DNA of 26,856 nt from positions 1 to 26,856 of the forward strand of contig DNPN01000245.1 of assembly GCA_003501385.1 (NCBI GenBank), written 5' to 3'. Position numbers and translations under genes: made by a program. Origin of the DNA: Rhizobium sp. (GTDB lineage: Bacteria; Pseudomonadota; Alphaproteobacteria; Rhizobiales; Rhizobiaceae). Shown here piece after piece: positions 24,884 to 26,856 of the stretch; positions within the stretch are counted from its first letter, which is position 1, and each line of letters starts with the position of its first letter. The notes beneath the pieces are model-generated. The model was not told the origin of the DNA. It saw only the letters and a list, made by a program, of their open reading frames with translations, and made no database searches.

Positions 24884-24901
24884 GTCTCCGTCTGAGGAGA
24901 C
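24884..24901 (+). promoter_or_regulatory. Hairpin sequestering the repC ribosome-binding site
   Basis: GTCTCC (24884-24889) pairs perfectly with GGAGAC (24896-24901) around a 6-nt loop. The right arm contains the likely Shine-Dalgarno GGAGA, 9-10 nt before the repC ATG at 24911. An alternative pairing GGTCT (24876-24880) with AGACC (24898-24902) would hide the same site. In characterised repABC systems the antisense RNA favours such a structure and reduces repC expression; this hairpin is well placed for the same role. Confidence 0.7.
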
Positions 24902-24910
24902 CGGAAAGCG

Positions 24911-26137
24911 ATGGAAAGACTTGCAACGACACCGTTCGGCGGTGGGCGATTGACTGGACGTGTGCTGGCTCGGCAGGCAAATGTTGTTGAGCGGCAAGAG
25001 CGATTGCGTCGTGGCGAAGGCGGCAATGTCTCCGGTCGTGTCGACAAATGGCAGCTCTTGCGGGCTTTGACAGAGGCCCGGCAAGAGTATGGTCTTGGTG
25101 ACAGGACCATTTGCTTGCTCGAGGCGCTTATCAGCTTCACCAATGAGCGTGGACTGGATGGGAGCCAGCCGATCATTGTCTTCCCATCGAATCGTGAGCT
25201 TTCTTTTCGTGCCCGTGGCATGGCACCCGCGACATTGCGGCGGCATCTGGCCAATTTGGTTGAAGCAGGCATGATTTTTCGCCGGGACAGTGCCAACGGA
25301 AAACGGTTTTGCCGAAGAGACGATGCCGGACAGGTGGAAGATGCCTTCGGATTCGATCTTGCACCCTTCGTGTTACGGGCCGAGGAAATCTACAGCGCGG
25401 CGGAGACTGCGAGAGCTGAGGCCAAGCTGGTTCGATCTTTACGTGGTGAGATGACGGTGCTGCTCCGTGATGTTTCACGCATCATTACCTTGGCTATTGA
25501 GGAGGGGAGAGCCGGAGATTGGCACGTTTATTTGGCCCGATATCAGGTGGTATCGCGTGACACATCCCGTCGTGGCAGCAGCGATCAAATGGCGCAGAGC
25601 GCAGACGCCTTGCGTGCGTTTCGCACGGAGGTGGAAAATCTATACATCTCAAGTCTTTCCGATTGTGAAATGAGCGGCAATGATGCTGATTTTGAGCAGC
25701 ACCAACAGAATTCAAAAACAGACTCCATAATTGAATACAGCAAAGAAAAAAGTGATAATGAAATACCGACTGTAGAGCGCATAGAAAGTCAGGCAGAGCG
25801 TAAACTCGCAATTAGCATTGCAAAACTAAAGACGCTTTGCCCGCAAATCTGTGACTATGCAAAAGATGGGATTTCGGGGTGGAGTGATGTGGTGCGCACT
25901 GCTGATCTTGTTCGGACGATGTTGGGTGTTTCACCCGATGCTTGGGCGAAAGCCAAAAAGGCGATGGGGGATCAAGCTGCGGCCGTGACGGTCGCTGTGA
26001 TGTTGGAGCGTGCAGATACAATCCGCTCTGCAGGTGGATATTTGCGGACTCTCACGTTGAAAGCAGAAGCTGGAAAGTTCAGCGTTTATCCGATGTTGCT
26101 TGCGCTGGAGAAGCCCGGCGGCCGTAATGCGGATTGA
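24911..26137 (+). CDS. repC: RepC, replication initiator of the repABC replicon
   Basis: The essential initiator that binds within its own coding sequence and starts replication. The 408-residue protein has the usual length. It starts with the TTPFGG element seen in RepC N-termini. A winged-helix DNA-binding region lies at about residues 65-135 (FPSNRELSFRARGM, then TLRRHLANLVEAGMIFRRDS). A central acidic, Asn/Ser/Glu-rich linker at about 240-300 is encoded by AT-rich DNA, and the conserved C-terminal domain ends near GGYLRTLTLKAEAGKFSVYPMLLAL. ATG 24911 is chosen from these conserved features; its ribosome-binding site is inside a hairpin. It follows a roughly 520-nt spacer with an antisense RNA, so its synthesis is controlled separately from repAB. 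Confidence 0.96.
   Translation: MERLATTPFGGGRLTGRVLARQANVVERQERLRRGEGGNVSGRVDKWQLLRALTEARQEYGLGDRTICLLEALISFTNERGLDGSQPIIVFPSNRELSFRARGMAPATLRRHLANLVEAGMIFRRDSANGKRFCRRDDAGQVEDAFGFDLAPFVLRAEEIYSAAETARAEAKLVRSLRGEMTVLLRDVSRIITLAIEEGRAGDWHVYLARYQVVSRDTSRRGSSDQMAQSADALRAFRTEVENLYISSLSDCEMSGNDADFEQHQQNSKTDSIIEYSKEKSDNEIPTVERIESQAERKLAISIAKLKTLCPQICDYAKDGISGWSDVVRTADLVRTMLGVSPDAWAKAKKAMGDQAAAVTVAVMLERADTIRSAGGYLRTLTLKAEAGKFSVYPMLLALEKPGGRNAD
25640..25835. other. AT-rich segment inside repC, candidate origin of replication
   Basis: In this stretch of repC the base composition shifts clearly towards A and T (for example the CATAATTGAATAC and AAAGAAAAAAGTGATAATG parts), while flanking repC is GC-richer. 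In repABC plasmids studied so far the origin lies in an AT-rich region within repC. Placement here follows that rule and was not tested. Confidence 0.5.
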
Positions 26138-26163
26138 TGGTTGATGCGCTGGCGTTGTTCTGT

Positions 26164-26183
26164 AGGCGATCATCCAATCGCCT
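26164..26183 (+). terminator. Hairpin after repC, possible terminator without T-tract
   Basis: AGGCGAT (26164-26170) and ATCGCCT (26177-26183) form a perfect stem with a 6-nt loop, starting 26 nt after the repC stop codon. No T-run follows, so it may protect the mRNA end or be a protein-binding site rather than an intrinsic terminator. Confidence 0.35.
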
Positions 26184-26368
26184 CAGTGAATGGGAAACCT
26201 AATTGGGTTCAAGTTGGGGGTCCTCATAAAAAATTTGTGCCATACACTTGCGTGACTACAAGTTCAAAAATAAGTTCCAAAGAGTGCGGTTTCGGGATTG
26301 AAGCTGGGTGAGTGAGTGAATAGAATACTATGTTCTCTCGGCTTTCTGTGCGCTTACTGGTCGAAATG

Positions 26369-26446
26369 GGTGTTGCAACACCAAAAACACGCCTTTTGTT
26401 GCTTTTCTAAGCTGATGGATTAGCAACATCGTCAACTTTGTTGCTT
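26369..26446. repeat. GTTGC-rich palindromic cluster, candidate partition site
   Basis: GGTGTTGCAACACC at 26369-26382 is a perfect 14-bp palindrome. GTTGC or its complement recurs at 26398-26402, 26423-26427 and 26440-26444, and the 10-mer TTTGTTGCTT occurs twice, at 26395-26404 and 26437-26446, exactly 42 bp apart. A location downstream of repC is one of the known positions of repABC centromeres. The motif does not match the R. etli p42d consensus, so RepB binding is only a hypothesis. Confidence 0.4.
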
Positions 26447-26566
26447 GTCTCCGACGAGGGCTGTGAGGGCTTTAGAGCACTGCGTTGACGCTCAGCTTCC
26501 GTACGGTGATCATACCCCTTAATTATCGGCGGAATTAGATCAAGCGTCGTTTTAGAAAGTTGTGGA

Positions 26567-26856
26567 ATGGCATCATACGTAATGGAGCTGCGCAGTCTGA
26601 TCGGGAACCGATTGCTTTTACTTCCGTCTGTCGCGGCCGTTATTCGAAACTCCGAAGGCAAGTTGCTATTGCAACAGAAAGCTTCGGGGGAAGGATGGAG
26701 CCTGCCTGCCGGAGCAATTGAACCAGGCGAGACGCCGCAAGAAGCTATCACTCGGGAAGTGATGGAAGAGACGGGCTACACGGTGTCCTCGACAAGCATC
26801 TTAGGTGTTTTCGGCGGACACGAGTACAGGTACAGAGGTGGCTGGGTTTGTCTAAA
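26567..26856 (+). CDS. NUDIX hydrolase, N-terminal part
   Basis: The frame runs off the window end; 96 residues are visible. The complete NUDIX box is present: Gly, five residues, Glu, seven residues, then REVMEETGY, reading from GAIEPGETPQEA onwards. These residues bind the metal that activates water for cleaving nucleoside diphosphate linked to another group. ATG 26567 (MASYVMELRSLIG) is chosen because AGAAAG lies 7 nt upstream and relatives share the SYV-LR-LIG start; ATG 26582 is a possible alternative. The gene follows the repABC cassette but is separated by more than 400 nt, so it is probably an independent cargo or housekeeping gene. The exact substrate (oxidised nucleotide, ADP-ribose, dinucleotide) is unknown. 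Confidence 0.92.
   Translation, partial: MASYVMELRSLIGNRLLLLPSVAAVIRNSEGKLLLQQKASGEGWSLPAGAIEPGETPQEAITREVMEETGYTVSSTSILGVFGGHEYRYRGGWVCL

Larger units (their letters stand above)
26138..26566. other. Spacer between repC and the NUDIX gene
   Basis: About 430 bases without a convincing gene. It is more AT-rich than its neighbours. It holds a perfect 7-bp hairpin just after repC (26164-26183) and a cluster of GTTGC motifs including a 14-bp palindrome (26369-26446). The open frame on the minus strand at 26407-26751 overlaps the NUDIX gene antisense and is not credible. Confidence 0.55.

Noticed and set aside
26407..26751. Minus-strand frame of 114 codons overlapping the NUDIX gene
   Set aside because: It is antisense to a NUDIX hydrolase with a complete NUDIX box and has no features of its own.

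Overview
The window looks like the replication and partition end of a secondary replicon (plasmid, megaplasmid or chromid) of an alphaproteobacterium, most likely of the Rhizobium/Agrobacterium group. The main reason is a complete repABC cassette at 22058-26137: repA and repB overlap by 4 nt, about 520 nt of repB-repC spacer encode an antisense RNA on the opposite strand, and repC has an AT-rich internal segment. The other families (PotABCD-like ABC operon with a GntR/FCD regulator, AttH-type lipoprotein module, stand-alone eutBC, TetR-controlled RND pump) also suit soil or plant-associated Rhizobiales. Species cannot be named from the sequence alone.

Layout. 2-448: C-terminal part of a fumarylacetoacetate-hydrolase-family enzyme cut by the window edge. 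449-792: AT-rich spacer. 793-2637: GAF-GGDEF-EAL cyclic-di-GMP enzyme. 2656-7730 (minus strand): operon running ABC ATPase > Tat-exported substrate-binding protein > two permeases > Asp/Glu/hydantoin racemase-like enzyme. It is divergent from a GntR/FCD regulator (7981-8703), and a FadR/GntR-like palindrome lies in the shared promoter region. 8857-9099: single-domain PilZ protein. 9190-13323: overlapping three-gene unit of a LolD/MacB-like ATPase, a double-FtsX permease and an AttH/CrtC-type exported lipocalin-like protein. 13364-14218 (minus): exported HAD acid phosphatase. 14517-16645: eutBC, ethanolamine ammonia-lyase. 16730-21694: a strong inverted repeat over a promoter, then tetR, an RND adaptor and an RND pump in one transcription unit. 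22058-26137: repABC. 26567-end: NUDIX hydrolase, cut by the window edge.

How the parts work together. The minus-strand operon probably imports an amino-acid-like or ureide-like compound and racemizes it or a product, under GntR control. The ABC-FtsX-AttH unit probably moves or extracts a lipid or lipoprotein across the envelope. EutBC yields acetaldehyde and ammonia from ethanolamine. TetR and its operator probably control the whole pump operon. RepA and RepB segregate the replicon, RepC initiates replication, and the antisense RNA plus a Shine-Dalgarno-sequestering hairpin limit RepC synthesis.

The most rewarding non-coding signals are the antisense RNA (about 24538-24586, minus), the repC leader hairpin (24884-24901), a GTTGC-rich palindromic cluster after repC (26369-26446, possible centromere), two long perfect inverted repeats (3457-3501 and 16730-16765) and a UUCG-capped intercistronic hairpin (5295-5316). 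No tRNA, rRNA, CRISPR array or insertion sequence was recognised. No wholly new multi-gene system was evident.
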